NCBI GenBank assembly: GCA_016287035.1
Contig: JAEEVI010000101.1
Location: 1 to 5,449 of the forward strand
Direction of reading: 5' to 3'
Source of the DNA: Bacillota bacterium
Lineage (GTDB): Bacteria; Bacillota; Clostridia; Peptostreptococcales; Anaerovoracaceae
DNA: 5,449 nucleotides
Program-made: the position numbers and the translations under genes
Part shown: piece after piece, positions 5,370 to 5,449 of the stretch
How the letters are laid out: every line of letters begins with the position of its first letter
Numbering within the stretch: the first letter of the stretch is position 1
The notes under the pieces: generated by a model
The model's database searches: none
What the model saw: the letters and a program-made list of their open reading frames with translations, nothing else
Told to the model about the DNA's origin: nothing

Positions 5370-5378
5370 GAACACGCG

Positions 5379-5449
5379 ATGAAACACGCAGTCACGTTCA
5401 CGCTCATAAAGACCGACAGCCGCACCGCGGCGCGCAGGGGATGCGTCCA
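5379..5449 (+). CDS. tgt: tRNA-guanine transglycosylase Tgt, N-terminal fragment (cut by window end)
   Basis: Tgt swaps guanine 34 for preQ1 in tRNAs with GUN anticodons, the step before QueA. Only 23 codons are visible: MKHAVTFTLIKTDSRTAARR followed by GCV. The pattern F-x-L-I-K-x-D-x-x-T-x-A-R-x-G matches the start of bacterial Tgt (F-x-x-I-x-x-x-x-x-T-G-A-R-x-G), with Ala in place of the usual Gly. AGGAA, overlapping the queA stop, sits 6-7 nt upstream as ribosome binding site, and the gap to queA is 9 nt. Position directly after queA strongly supports the call. The catalytic aspartates and zinc site lie outside the window. Confidence 0.85.
   Translation, partial: MKHAVTFTLIKTDSRTAARRGCV

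Noticed and set aside
5340..5378. preQ1 riboswitch or terminator between queA and tgt
   Set aside because: The gap is 9 nt with no room for an aptamer, and no stem followed by a T-run is present.

Overview
The window is a compact, GC-rich stretch of bacterial chromosome with two divergent housekeeping gene clusters and almost no non-coding DNA. Gene order and protein motifs point to a Firmicutes/Clostridia-type bacterium: argR-recN adjacency is the classical Firmicutes arrangement (ahrC-recN in Bacillus), and a SpoIID/LytB-domain gene between ruvCAB and queA-tgt is a familiar clostridial order. This placement is inferred from memory of gene orders, not from a search. Codon use is distinctive: isoleucine is mostly ATA despite the high GC content, and AGG is a common arginine codon.

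Left, minus strand (1-750): argR (arginine-responsive repressor) reads leftward and overlaps the start of recN (DNA repair ATPase, truncated by the window edge) by 4 nt (ATGA).

Middle (751-888): the only real intergenic region, AT-rich. It holds the argR ribosome binding site, an extended -10 element for argR, an extended -10 element for ruvC only 7 nt before the ruvC ATG, a 20-bp dyad with 6-bp arms, and an 8-bp direct repeat. No Bacillus-type LexA box was seen.

Right, plus strand (889-5449): ruvC-ruvA-ruvB (the complete Holliday-junction branch migration and resolution machinery), then a secreted or membrane-anchored SpoIID/LytB-family glycan hydrolase, then queA and the first 23 codons of tgt (queuosine tRNA modification). 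Spacing is 26 nt, 6 nt, a 23-nt overlap, a 4-nt overlap and 9 nt, so this is almost certainly one operon with several translationally coupled junctions. Functionally it joins recombination repair, peptidoglycan remodelling and tRNA modification. recN across the divergent promoter adds a second recombination-repair gene.

No mobile element, CRISPR array, RNA gene, toxin-antitoxin or defence module is visible. All genes are intact except the two cut by the window ends. The points worth a second look are the regulatory architecture between argR and ruvC (including a possibly leaderless ruvC mRNA), the cysteine-rich SpoIID variant, an Asp-to-Asn change in the ArgR effector motif, and the ATA-rich codon use. 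I do not see evidence of a wholly new biological system here.
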